Assembly: GCF_029407905.1 (NCBI RefSeq)
Contig: NC_073629.1
Span: 53,952,301 to 54,016,300 of the forward strand
DNA: 64,000 nt
Direction of reading: 5' to 3'
Source of the DNA: Bubalus kerabau
Taxonomy: Eukaryota; Chordata; Mammalia; Artiodactyla; Bovidae
Shown here: positions 10,603 to 20,553 of the stretch, in pieces
Numbering within the stretch: position 1 is the stretch's first letter
Layout: the number at the start of each line of letters is the position of its first letter
Made by a program: the position numbers and the translations under genes
The notes under the pieces: generated by a model
Database searches by the model: none
The model's input: the letters and a program-made list of their open reading frames with translations, nothing else
Told to the model about the DNA's origin: nothing

Positions 10603-11249
10603 AGAATTGTCTCTGAGCAGCAGTTTCTCAGGCAGGCAGGACATTTTCCAGTTTCCTTGCATCTAAATGAAGCCATTAAGTAGTGTTTACCAACAGAATG
10701 TGAGCCAAGGTTATTTCTGGGCTAAGGTGGCTAAGAAGTGGATGTGCTTTCTCCTCTTTCTCTCCTCCTAGCTGCTGCCTGGATGAAGATCTCTCAAGGT
10801 TACAGAGGATGGTGGGGCCAGATGTTGGAAGGAACTGGGTCCTTGAATCACCACATGAAGGAAGCTTCCTGCCAATTGCACTGGGCTGTTACCTTGGAGA
10901 AATAGACTTTTTTGTGTTTAGTTACTGAAAATCTGAGGTTTGTTACAGTTAACTAATCCACTTACCTGCCTCTGAATGAGTGAAATTGCCACTGAGGGAA
11001 AGAGCAGTTCAAGATGAGAAGCAATTAAATTCTCATGCATTAATACATGATGGGTTATCAAGGTGAAGGCTAATTGGCTTCCAAAGTGTGCCTCTGTACA
11101 TTTAATGAGGAATTCAGGCATGTTCCCTCAGTCCTAACAAAATGACTTTATTGTATTTTGTAATACACCCAAGCCTGTTGTTACAAATATTATCTGAAGT
11201 TGCCTATCACCAGCCCAAACCACTTCCTAAACTGTGTATATAATTGCTG
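10603..11249. other. Unassigned, repeat-poor DNA
   Basis: No repeats recognised. The part at 10970-11110 contains homeodomain-like words (gcaattaaattc, gctaattggc) and could be conserved noncoding DNA; this is a guess from appearance. Confidence 0.35.
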
Positions 11250-12275
11250 CTAGGCAGCTTTGCCAGACATTCCCCAGAACCCCCAAACTCAGAATCTCTA
11301 ATATTGATCTCATCTACCTCTCCTGTGCATCTCTACCACATTCTTCCTTCCATGGAATTTGTTGTTGAAGTTAGTAGCAATCCAAGTGTCATACATTCCT
11401 CATCTCCCACATGCAACAAATCACCAGATGTTGCCTATTTCCCTTCCTCAATTTCCCACACCCTCCCTTGTTCTCTTCCCCTAGTGCCACATCTGGGGTC
11501 AGGCTCAAATCACCTCTTTCCTGAACCGTCACCATAGCCTCCTAACTGCTCTCTTCTCTAACCCAGTGGGTGACTATCTTTTGCAGGGTATAATCATCAC
11601 ACGGGGACCTTGTAAAATATGCAGATTCATGAGAGCCAGCCCTGAGTTTCTGATTACTGAGCTTAGATGGGGCCTGGTAAGGTGACCCTGAAATTTGTGG
11701 TCCATAGAATATATTGTTATTTTTAGTCTAGTATCTACACTGCCACTGATATTATTTTTTCCATCACTCAATTCTGATTTTGCTCATCTGTACAAATTCT
11801 CCAAAGGCTATATGGTAAAAATCTAAACTTTTTTGAATGTGCTTCAAAACCCTTTGTGAGTTGGTTTCTCCCTATCTGCTAGCCTTAACAACCCCTACCC
11901 CGCTTCTCCACCTAACCATTGATTCTCTAATAATTTTGTTCATCCACCTCTCTATAACTTTGCATGTTCTCTTATCTCTACCTGATAGCTACCACCCAAC
12001 ATGCCACCTGGAAAATTCCTATTTCTTGTTCAAGTCTCAGTTCCAACAGTAACTTCTCTGGACGATGGGCCTTGACTCCCACAAACACACTTGGATCTTT
12101 CCACTCTTGTGCTCCTTCTGAATAGTCTACCTACCTCTGCCATAGCAATAATTTGCTGTGGTCTTTTGGATGCACATTTATCTTCCTACTATAGTATAAA
12201 CTTCTTCAGAGAATGGGCCAAATCTTTTTATATGCATATTCACAGTACTCAAATATTGTTCAAGGAAATAATAAA
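11250..12275 (+). repeat. L2 LINE remnant, interrupted by a MER5-like element
   Basis: The sense strand resembles the L2 3' half: catagcctcctaactgctct before the interruption, then the phrases for falling exports of the pre-3' region, and near the end agtataaacttcttcagaga with a final aaatattgttcaaggaaata. A MER5-like segment splits it at about 11567-11760. Confidence 0.65.
11567..11760. repeat. MER5-like DNA transposon in L2
   Basis: The words accttgtaaaatatgcagat and gagtttctgattactgagct followed by ggggcctgg match the MER5 core. The flanks on both sides read as L2, so this element inserted into an existing L2. The exact ends were not resolved. Confidence 0.5.
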
Positions 12276-12442
12276 TTATAATAGATAGAAATATAAGAGC
12301 TAAACTATACTACAAAACTTAGAACACATAGAAGAAAAACTTGACAGCCCAAGTATTCTCAGGCAAAGGGGAAATTTCATAGACAAAGAATTCTTAGATA
12401 GTATAACACAAGTATGACCTATAAAAAGGGAAACTGGTAGAT

Positions 12443-12955
12443 TTGTCTTCATTAAAAGTAAAAGTTTTGGGGTCTGACATCATTAAGAAAATGAAAAGAC
12501 AAGCCACAAACTGGGAGAAGATATTTGCAAATTATATTTCTGATGGAGCCTGTATCCAGACTATACAAAGAATTCTTACAATTCAATTCAATAATTCAAT
12601 AATAGGAAAACAAAAAACTCATTTTAAAATAGGCAAAATATTTTACAGACATTTCACCAAAGAAGACAAATGAATGACCAATAAGCACAGAGAAAAATGT
12701 TCAATGTCATTAGTCATTGGATAAACAAAAATTAGACCCTCAATGAAATGTCATGTCACTCTCATTAGAAAAATTGTAATAAAAAAGACAAAGTGGGATC
12801 AATCCAAGTATCCATTAACTGGATAAATAAAATTAGATTGTGGTGATGGTCGCACAAGTCTGTAAATTTACAACAAAACATTATTGCCCCTGAACAGGTG
12901 AATTTTACGATATACAAACTGTACCTCAACAAGTTGTTTTAAATAAAGAATAAAT
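12443..12955 (+). mobile_element. Old L1M 3' remnant
   Basis: The 5' part encodes an eroded L1 ORF2 C-terminal block (KRQATNWEKIFANYISDG) on the plus strand. It ends in a terminal segment (gtgaattttacgatatacaa, acctcaacaagttgtttt) characteristic of old mammalian L1M 3' ends. Multiple indels break the frame. Confidence 0.8.
12464..12673 (+). pseudogene. L1M ORF2p remnant
   Basis: Seventy or so codons read like the L1 ORF2 C-terminal region (TNWEKIFANYISDG, then IGKIFYRHFTKEDK). The equivalent young L1 segment at the window start reads SEWEKIIANEATD and HFSKEDIQ, which shows the relationship. The frame ends in a TGA, after which L1 sequence continues out of frame. It is dead. Confidence 0.75.
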
Positions 12956-13009
12956 GATTGTTTTTCACGCGTATAGATAGATATGGCTAATACCACTACA
13001 ATGACAATG

Positions 13010-13200
13010 TACATTTACCTACCTGCCGTGTGCCAGGCAGTCATCTATCACTTTATACATGTTAACTATGTATCTATTTAATCATCACAGTAATGACACT
13101 ACTGAGACTATTATTATCCCTACTTTGCAGATGAGAAACCTGAGGCACAGAGAAGTTAAATAACTTGTCCAGTGTCACATACCTGAGAAACGGTGGGTCT
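13010..13200 (-). repeat. MIR SINE
   Basis: The reverse of the MIR consensus is clear: gtgccaggcagtcatct, attattatccctactttgca, gatgagaaacctgaggcaca and agaagttaaataacttgtcc. It is one of the best-preserved ancient repeats in the window. Confidence 0.88.
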
Positions 13201-14996
13201 GCAAATATTGGAAGAAAATGAAATTGCCAAGTCACAGCATTTGTTATATCAAAAAAAATTCTATTTTATTCAAAAAATAATAGAAATAAACAATGTTTGG
13301 ATTGCTTATTCTTTTTCCCTTTTAGTTATACACTGGAACCAAAATTATATAAAAGACCCAAAACTATCATTTGTTTCTTCTTTCCCATCATTTTCACTGG
13401 GTAACACTGACATTTCTGCCTAAACACTACTATGAAAAGGCAGGATTTTATAGCAATACTATTGTACATCATCAAAAGCAAGCCTTACTCATCTTCATTC
13501 TACTCTATGGATCCAGGTCCTTTTGAACACAGAAGGGAGTAAAAGGTGCCAACACCTCAGATTCAGTCAAAGCAAAGCTCCTCACTTGGCATTCACGAAG
13601 ACCAGCTTCACACACCTGTACTCACCTGTGTTCAAACATTGCTCCAGAGAGGCCTCCGCTTTATCCTCCACTAACCTGTGCCTTACCATAAGCTGTGTAC
13701 ATATTGCTACAGAAAATGACCATCGGAGTCCAAGTTTATGCTCCTTATGAGTAATAAAAATTGTATTTAAGTAAAGAAATCTGTTGATGAAATCTAAGCT
13801 CAAATATGCTACAAGTATTACTCTGAAAATGGACAGAAAAGGGTATTTAAGTTATAGGAAACCCCTATAATTTTATATGGAAAGCAGTAAATTTGGGTTT
13901 GTGTCATACTGTGCTGCACATTATCAAATCACAATATAGTCAGTCCGAGTCAAGTCACGTGAGTGCCATGATGTGAATAAAGAGACAGGGTCTCACCTTA
14001 AAATAAAAGAAAAAGAGACTTCTGAGACAATTCTGCTAAAGGATGCCTGACTCAAATTTACAGTGGAACGAATCATTTAAGTTCTGACATTATTGAAGAT
14101 AATTTGTGCATGCCCAAAACAAGATTTCTTTCCTTCTTCCACCCTCTTTTTTCACATCCTGCCCTCCAGATTGTAAGTACTGGCTCCTTTTGGCTGAGGC
14201 TGAATCAATCATTTTCATTATTTCATTGCAATTCTTAAGACAATCGCAGCAAACAAAAAATAGAATTTGACTTGCTGATGTTTAATTATTGATGTGGTCT
14301 TTTTAAAACACATTTGGTTCTCAGAACTGTGCTCCATTTCTCATTGGTTCCCATTCTGTTTGTTCTTGGCCTCTGTGTTCCTTTTCGATTTTCTGCAGGT
14401 TAGCAAGTGCTGCATCGTCTGCTTTTGAAATGTGTCTTTAGGCATGCTTTTGTTTGACAAGGAATGCCAAGGCTGAGCTGACAAAGTCTGTTTGAAAATC
14501 TTTTTCCAGGTATACAAGATCAGTGAGCCTGTTCAATGTATTCTGTGATTAGAATTTTTCTTCAGATATTTATATCAACATTTCAGTTTTAGGGAGAGAT
14601 ATTTTCAGAGCCTACCTGTCAGACGAAACTTATGAAAGGTAAAGAACTCTATCATTTATATATTCAAATGCAGAAATACATTTGTGGTAGAGCTGACATC
14701 CTCCATACTTCCCCCTATCCCTCGTGTGGCTCAAAAGGAAGGACATAGGTTACAAGCTTCAGTCACCCCTCCTCCCACATGCAGGAGCAAACATCTCCTT
14801 TGGAGTTCTCTCCCTCAAGCTACAGGATCTCAGGATTTAACTGGGAAAGATTTAGAAGGTTTTTATCACAAGCATTCATTTCCTTCAAGCTTTCTCTTTG
14901 AGGGTAGGGGAAATGGGGGCAACAGTGGAAGAAAACCCAGCTACTGAAGGAAAATTTGCCTCTATAAACGTACGCACTAAGAATATGACCTCCCAA
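13201..14996. other. Unassigned DNA
   Basis: No repeat or exon recognised across about 1.8 kb. ORFs at 13193-13423, 13523-13750 and 14684-14947 lack recognisable motifs. The 14100-14600 part is T-rich. Confidence 0.5.
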
Positions 14997-14997
14997 T

Positions 14998-15229
14998 GTG
15001 TGTGTGCACGTGTGTGCCGAGTTGCTAACTCATGTTGGACTCTTTGTGACCCTATGGACTGTAGCCTGCCAGGCTTCTCTGTCCATGGAAGTCTCTAGGC
15101 AAGAATACTGGAGCAGGTTGCCATTTCCTCCTCCAGAGGTTCTCCTGACCCTGGGATCAAAACCGTGACTCTTTTGTCTCCTGCATTGGCAGGCAGATTC
15201 TTTACCACTGTGCCACCTGGGAAGCCCCC
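14998..15229 (-). mobile_element. Bov-tA SINE
   Basis: The reverse strand begins with a decayed tRNA-like head (ggggcttcccaggtggcaca) and ends in a TG-rich tail at the left edge (tgtgtgtgtgcacgtgtgtg). TG runs at Bov-tA 3' ends are common microsatellite seeds. Confidence 0.93.
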
Positions 15230-15249
15230 ATAGAAGTTTTTAAATACCA

Positions 15250-15450
15250 GTTTGCTCAGTCGTGTCTGACTCTTTGCAACCCCATGGACTGTAGCCTAAC
15301 AGGTTCCTCTGTCCATGGGATTTTCCAGGCAAGAGTGCTAGAGTGGATTGCCATTTCCTTCTCCAGGAGATCTTCCCGACCCAAGAATTGAACCCAGGTC
15401 TCCCGCATTGCAGGCAGACATTTTACCGTCTGAGCCACCAGGGAAGCCCC
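15250..15450 (-). mobile_element. Bov-tA SINE
   Basis: Complete in reverse, from ggggcttccctggtggctca to the ctcagtcgtgtctgactc tail region. It lies about 20 bp from the previous copy in the same orientation. The two have different mutations, so this is two insertions rather than a recent tandem duplication. Confidence 0.95.
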
Positions 15451-15590
15451 TTTTTTTAAAATCCAAAACATTAAGCTTTGGTATCCAATTCAGTTCAGCA
15501 AATATTCATTTTATTCTCCAGATGTTTTTAAAGGCACAATACATTTTACCTTACAAATATAGAAAATATTATTGCAAAGTATGTTGCCAT

Positions 15591-15692
15591 TGTTGTTCAG
15601 TTGCCAAGTAGTATTCGACTCTTCGAAACCCCAGGGACTGCAGCACACCAGGCTTCCCTGTCCCTCATCATCTCCTAGAGTTTGCCCAAAGT
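15591..15692 (-). mobile_element. BovB 3'-terminal fragment
   Basis: Reverse-strand BovB 3' end: the part before the shared SINE tail reads catcatctcctagagtttgc, which is in BovB but not in the Bov-tA body. It is 5'-truncated at about 100 bp. Confidence 0.8.
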
Positions 15693-16114
15693 ATAAATCT
15701 ATTTTAAAAAGCAACTTCTTTTTGGATACAAGGAAGGAGAATCACCTTGGCTACCAGTTATTTATCTACACCTCACCATCTAGACTTACATTAATTTGTT
15801 GCAAGAAAAGAACAAAAATAATAGTGTAATACAAAATTAGAGTGGAGAACTAGAGTGGAGAACAAGTTGATAAGCTTACAAGATGAAATCATTTTTAAGA
15901 ATTTTGTTAGACCCATGCAAAAAAATTAATTTCAAATGTGATTTATTGAGTGATTAAATCTACCAATTCAAACAGGCCCCACATGTCACCCACCTGAAAA
16001 CACCTCCTTAACTTTTTCAGTTAGTGGGACAGACGAACAGAACATTCTGTAGTCCCTGATATAAATTCAACAGTTCAGAGTGTAACTAATTCTGATTGAC
16101 CCTCTCCTCAGCCA
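15693..16114. other. Unassigned DNA
   Basis: No recognised feature. A short imperfect direct repeat of tagagtggagaac lies near 15838-15864. Confidence 0.5.
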
Positions 16115-16132
16115 TAAAAAATAGATTATACT
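16115..16132 (+). repeat. Target-site duplication, left copy
   Basis: The 18-bp word taaaaaatagattatact precedes the short L1 and recurs exactly after it. The A-rich start fits an L1 endonuclease site (TTTT/A on the other strand). Confidence 0.95.
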
Positions 16133-16290
16133 CTTGGGGCTGGTGCATTGGGATGACCCAGAGGGATGGAATGGGGAGGGAGGAGGGAGGAGGGTTCAGG
16201 ATGGGGAACACATGTATACCTGTGGCGGATTCATTTTGATATTTGGCAAAACTAATACAATTATGTAAAGTTTAAAAATAAAATAAAATT
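16133..16290 (+). mobile_element. Very short 5'-truncated L1 with perfect TSD
   Basis: Only the last 158 bp of the ruminant L1 3' UTR is present (gatgacccagagggatgga, cctgtggcggattcattttg, then an A-rich tail). The identical 18-bp flanking duplications indicate a recent insertion. No coding capacity. Confidence 0.95.
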
Positions 16291-16308
16291 TAAAAAATAG
16301 ATTATACT
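16291..16308 (+). repeat. Target-site duplication, right copy
   Basis: Exact copy of the 18-bp word on the left of the short L1. Confidence 0.95.
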
Positions 16309-16364
16309 GAAATACATTTGTCTCTGTTGAATTATATTTTATTTGTCAATCACATCATTGAACA

Positions 16365-16572
16365 TGAATGTGAAGTCGCTCGGTCGTGTCCGACTCTTTG
16401 CATCCCCATGGACTGTAGCCTACCAGGCTCCTCTGTCCATGGGATTTTCCAGGCAATAGTACTGGAATGGGTTGCCATTTCCTTCTCCAGCAGATCTTCC
16501 CTACCCAGGGATCGAACCCAAGTCTCCCACATCGTAGACAGACACTTTACTGTCTGAGCCACCAGGGAAGTC
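16365..16572 (-). mobile_element. Bov-tA SINE
   Basis: Complete reversed copy from ggacttccctggtggctcag to a short gaagtcgctcggtcgtgtc tail region. The flanks caatcacatcattgaaca (left) and caatcacattattaaca (right) are an imperfect TSD. Confidence 0.95.
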
Positions 16573-16589
16573 CAATCACATTATTAACA

Positions 16590-17225
16590 AATTCATAGAT
16601 CACTTACTACGCACTAAGCACATGACTGGAAACAACACATCCTTGAACAAGTCCCTGAGTTACAATCCAGAAAAGGCAGAAAAAGAACTAGATTTTACTC
16701 TCAACAAAGTCAAAACAAAGAGTTTAAAGATTCTTTAACGTGTCAATAATACTAATAATGCCAGCCATTTTAAATTCTTTGCAGAACAAGATGTGATGAA
16801 TAAACAGTTAAAGTGTAAGACTGTGTGCAGCTTTCTCAAAAAAAAAAATAAGAGTGTCTTAGACAATAATGTTTTCATGTTGGATAATCCATCATTTTTC
16901 CCAGGGCAACATTGAATAACTATGTTCCCTTCTCAATTAGAGTCTGCTATCAAGAAGAACAAGTTCCCTTACCACCTGATTCTGCCACTATAATGTATGA
17001 ATGCCAAATGCTTTGCCAATAAATAACACTGAGGATCGGTAAATCTTTCTTGTTTTCAAGTGCTAACCTATGACAGTAATGTATATCAATTCAAGTTTCT
17101 AAATCCAACAGAGGAAGGTGAGGGGAAGAGGCAGAGGCAGAAGGAGAACTGATGGAGGCAGTTTATACTTGATTGAGGTCTGACTGCCAGAGCCTTACTT
17201 TGATACCCATCCCAGAAAGCACCGG
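16590..17225. other. Unassigned DNA
   Basis: No recognised repeat or gene. The 16830s contain an A11 run. Confidence 0.5.
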
Positions 17226-17437
17226 CTCTATGTGCTATGCTCAGTCTCGTGATCTGACTCTTTGGGGCCGCATGGACTGGAGTCTACCAGGCTCCTGCAT
17301 GGAATTTTCCAGGCAGGAATATGGAGTGAGTTGCCACTTCCTACTCCAGATATCCTTTTGATCCAGGAATTGAACCCATGTCTCTCGAGTCTCCTGTATT
17401 GGCAAGCAGGTTCTTGACCACTAGCGCCACCTGTATG
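17226..17437 (-). mobile_element. Degraded Bov-tA SINE
   Basis: The reversed Bov-tA body is recognisable (tctaccaggctcctgcatgg, ttgccacttcctactccag), but the head is damaged and the usual ggaagccc end is lost. It is one of the older SINE copies here. Confidence 0.85.
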
Positions 17438-17470
17438 CTGATCTGATCTTAACCCGATTAGGTGTATACT

Positions 17471-17486
17471 TTCTACAAACCTAGAA
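17471..17486 (+). repeat. Probable BovB target-site duplication, left
   Basis: The word ttctacaaacctagaa matches ttctacacacctaaaa after the BovB 3' tail at 14 of 16 positions, consistent with a TSD that has since diverged. Confidence 0.6.
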
Positions 17487-17498
17487 AGAGAAATGAAA

Positions 17499-20400
17499 GA
17501 AAAACTCCCCAGGTCAGTAGGTGCCCAATATGCTACTGGAGATCAGTGGAGAAATAACTCCAGAAAGAATGAAGGGATGGAGCCAAAGCAAAAACAATAC
17601 CCAGCTGTGGATGTGACTGGTGATAGAAGCAAGGTCCAATGCTGTAAAGAGCAATATTGCATAGGAACCTGGATGTTAGGTCCATGAATCAAGGCAAATT
17701 GGAAGTGGTCAAACAAGAGATGGCAAGAGTGAATGTCGACATTCTAGGAATCAGCGACCTGAAATGGACTGGAATGGGTGAATTTAACTCAGATGACCAT
17801 TATATCTACTACTGTGGGCAGGAATCCCTCAGAAGAAATGGAGTAGCCATCATGGTCAACAAAAGAGTCCGAAATGCAGTACTTGGATGCAATCTCAAAA
17901 ATGACAGAATGATCTCTGTTCGTTTCCAAGGCAAACCATTCAATATCACAGTAATCCAAGTCTATGCCCTAACCAGTAACGCTGAAGAAGCTGAAGTTGA
18001 ACAGTTCTATGAAGATCTACAAGACCTTTTAGAACTAACACCCAAAAAAGATGTCCTTTTCATTATAGGGGACTGGAATGCAAAAGTAGAAAGTCAAGAA
18101 ACACCTGGAATAACAGGCAAATTTGGCCTTGGAATACGTAATGAAGCGGGGCAAAGACTAATAGAGTTTTGCCAAGAAAATGCACTGGTCATAGCAAACA
18201 CCCTCTTCCAACAACACAAGAGAAGACTCTATACATGGACATCACCAGATGGTCAACACCGAAATCAGATTGATTATATTCTTTGCAGCCAAAGATGGAA
18301 AAGCTCTATACAGTCAGCAAAAACAAGACCAGGAGCTGACTGTGGTTCAGACCATGAACTCCTTATTGCCAAATTCAGATTTAAATTGAAGAAAGTAGGG
18401 GAAACCACTAGGCCATTCAGGTATGACCTAAATCAAATCCCTTATGATTATACAGTGGATGTGAGAAATAGATTTAAGGGCCTAGATCTGATAGATAGAG
18501 TGCCTGATGAACTATGGAATGAGGTTTGTGACATTGTACAGGAGACAGGGATCAAGACCATCCCCATGGAAAAGAAATGCAAAAGAGCAAAATGGCTATC
18601 TGGGGAGGCCTCACAAATAGCTGTGAAAAGAAGAGAAGTGAAAAGCAAAGGAGAAAAGGAAAGATATAAGCATCTGAATGCAGAGTTCCAAAGAATAGCA
18701 AGAAGAGATAAGAAAGCCTTCTTCAGCAATCAGTGCAAAGAAATAGAGGAAAACAACAGAATGGGAAAGACTAGGGATCTCTTCAGGAAAATCAGAGATA
18801 CCAAAGCCCATCATGCAAAGATGGGCTCGATAAAGGACAGAAATTGTATGGACCTAACAGAAGCAGAAGATATTAAGAAGAGGTGGCAAGAATACACAGA
18901 AGAACTGTACAAAAAAGATCTTCACGACCCAGATAATCACGATGGTGTGATCACTGGCCTAGAGCCAGATATCCTGGAATGTGAAGTCAAGTGGGCCTTA
19001 GAAAGCATCACTACGAACAAAGCTAGTGGAGGTGATGGAATTTCAGTTGAGCTATTCCAAATCCTGAAAGATGATGCTGTGAAAGTGCTTCACTCAATAT
19101 GCCAGCAAATTTGGAAAACTCAGCAGTGGCCACAGGACTGGAAAAGGTCAGTTTTCATTCCAGTTCCAAAGAAAGGCAATGCCAAAGAATGCTCAAACTA
19201 CCGCACAATTACACTCATCTCACACGCTAGTAAAGTAATGCTCAAAATTCTCCAAGCCAGGCTTCAGCAATATGTGAACCGTGAATTTCCAGATGTTCAA
19301 GCTGGTTTTAGAAAAGGCAGAGGAACCAGAGATCAAATTGCCAACATCCGCTGGATCATGGAAAAAGCAAGAGAGTTCCAGAAAGGCATCTATTTCTGCT
19401 TTATTGACTACGCCAAAGCCTTTGACTGTGTGGATCACAATAAACTGTGGAAAATTCTGAAAGAGATGGGAATACCAGACCACCTGATCTGCCTCTTGAG
19501 AAATTTATATGCAGGTCAGGAAGCAACAGTTAGAACTGGACATGGAACAACAGACTGGTTCCAAATAGGAAAAGGAGTTCGTCAAGGCTGTATATTATCA
19601 CCCTGTTTATTTAACTTATATGCAGAGTACATCATGAGAAACGCTGGACTGGGAGAAACACAAGCTGGAGTCAAGATTGCTGGGAGAAATACCAATAACC
19701 TCAGATATGCAGATGATTCCACCTTTATGGCAGAAAGTGAAGAGGAACTCAAAAGCCTCTTGATGAAAGTGAAAGTGGAGAGTGAAAAAGTTGGCTTAAA
19801 GCTCAACATTCAGAAAACGAAGATCATGGCATCTGGTCCCATCACTTCATGGGAAATAGATGGGGAAACAGTGGAAACAGTGTCAGACTTTATTTTTCTG
19901 GGGTCTAAAATCACTGCCGATGGTGATTGCAGGCATGAAATTAAAAGACGTTTACTCCTTGGAAGGAAAGTTATGACCAACCTAGATAGCATATTAGAAA
20001 GCAGAGACATTACTTTGCCAACAAAGGTCCATCTAGTCAAGGCTATGGTTTTTCCTGTGGTCAGGTATGGATGTGAGAGTTGGACTGTGAAGAAGGCTGA
20101 GTGCTGAAGAATTGATGCTTTTGAACTGTGGTGTTGGAGAAGACTCTTGAGAATCCCTTGGACTGCAAGGAGATCCAACCAGTGGATTCTGAAGGAGATC
20201 AGCCCTGGGATTTCTTTGGAAGGAATGATGCTAAAGCTGAAACTCCAGTACTTTGGCCACCTCATGAGAAGAGTTGACTCATTGGAAAAGACTCTGATGC
20301 TGGGAGGGATTGGCGGCAGGAGGAGAAGGGGACGACAGAGGATGAGATGGCTGGATGGCATCACTGACTCGATGGACGTGAGGATGAGATGGCTGGATGG

Positions 20401-20512
20401 CATCACTGACTCGATGGACGTGAGTCTGAGTGAACTCCAGGAGTTGGTGATGGACAGGGAGGCCTGGCGTGCTGCGATTCATGGGGTCGCAGAGTCGGAC
20501 ACGACTGAGTGA
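17499..20512 (+). pseudogene. BovB ORF2: APE endonuclease-reverse transcriptase, two lesions
   Basis: The protein would nick target DNA and prime cDNA synthesis from the nick. An 816-codon open frame begins at 17657 with a TTG (not a true start) and ends at a TGA at 20105-20107. Upstream, coding continues in another frame up to TWM near 17673, where one A is missing relative to the copy at 46527. That 1-bp deletion removes the catalytic-type Asn of the TWN motif. In the long frame the motif-2 Glu is Asp (ISDLKWTG, residue 34), while GDWN (about 138-141) and SDH (231-233) are kept. RT motifs are present: FIDYAKAFD (582-590) and YADD (684-687). After the TGA the same frame continues to 20512 through the C-terminal domain (LELWCWRRL-like region, RRGRQRMRWLDG). 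So there is one frameshift, one nonsense codon and one doubtful catalytic change. I infer it is not mobile alone. Confidence 0.93.
20339..20422 (+). repeat. Perfect 42-bp tandem duplication inside BovB
   Basis: Two identical 42-bp units lie head to tail (20339-20380 and 20381-20422). The unit starts aggatgagatggctggatgg and encodes 14 codons, so the frame is kept and RMRWLDGITDSMDV appears twice. The other BovB copies here have one unit. Confidence 0.97.
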
Positions 20513-20530
20513 CTGATCTGATCTGATCTT
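20513..20530 (+). repeat. BovB 3' pentamer tail (TGATC)n
   Basis: Just over three units of a TGATC-type repeat close this BovB. The other copies here end in TGAAC units. Confidence 0.9.
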
Positions 20531-20553
20531 CTACACACCTAAAAGAAAGGAAG

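Larger units (their letters stand above)
17499..20528 (+). mobile_element. BovB LINE (RTE clade), 5'-truncated, near-intact ORF2
   Basis: A 3.0-kb BovB that lacks the 5' UTR and beginning present in the copy at 45935. It ends in the typical short pentamer tail, here (TGATC)n. Its long ORF covers the endonuclease and reverse transcriptase regions. A probable diverged TSD flanks it. It is the best-preserved BovB in the window. Confidence 0.95.

Noticed and set aside
18448..18814. Reverse-strand ORFs opposite the BovB ORF
   Set aside because: They are antisense shadows of BovB codons and recur opposite other copies (for example near 47318-47687).
17657..20107. A novel 816-residue host gene
   Set aside because: Sequence is clearly BovB ORF2 with RTE-type endonuclease and RT motifs, and several other copies lie in the window.
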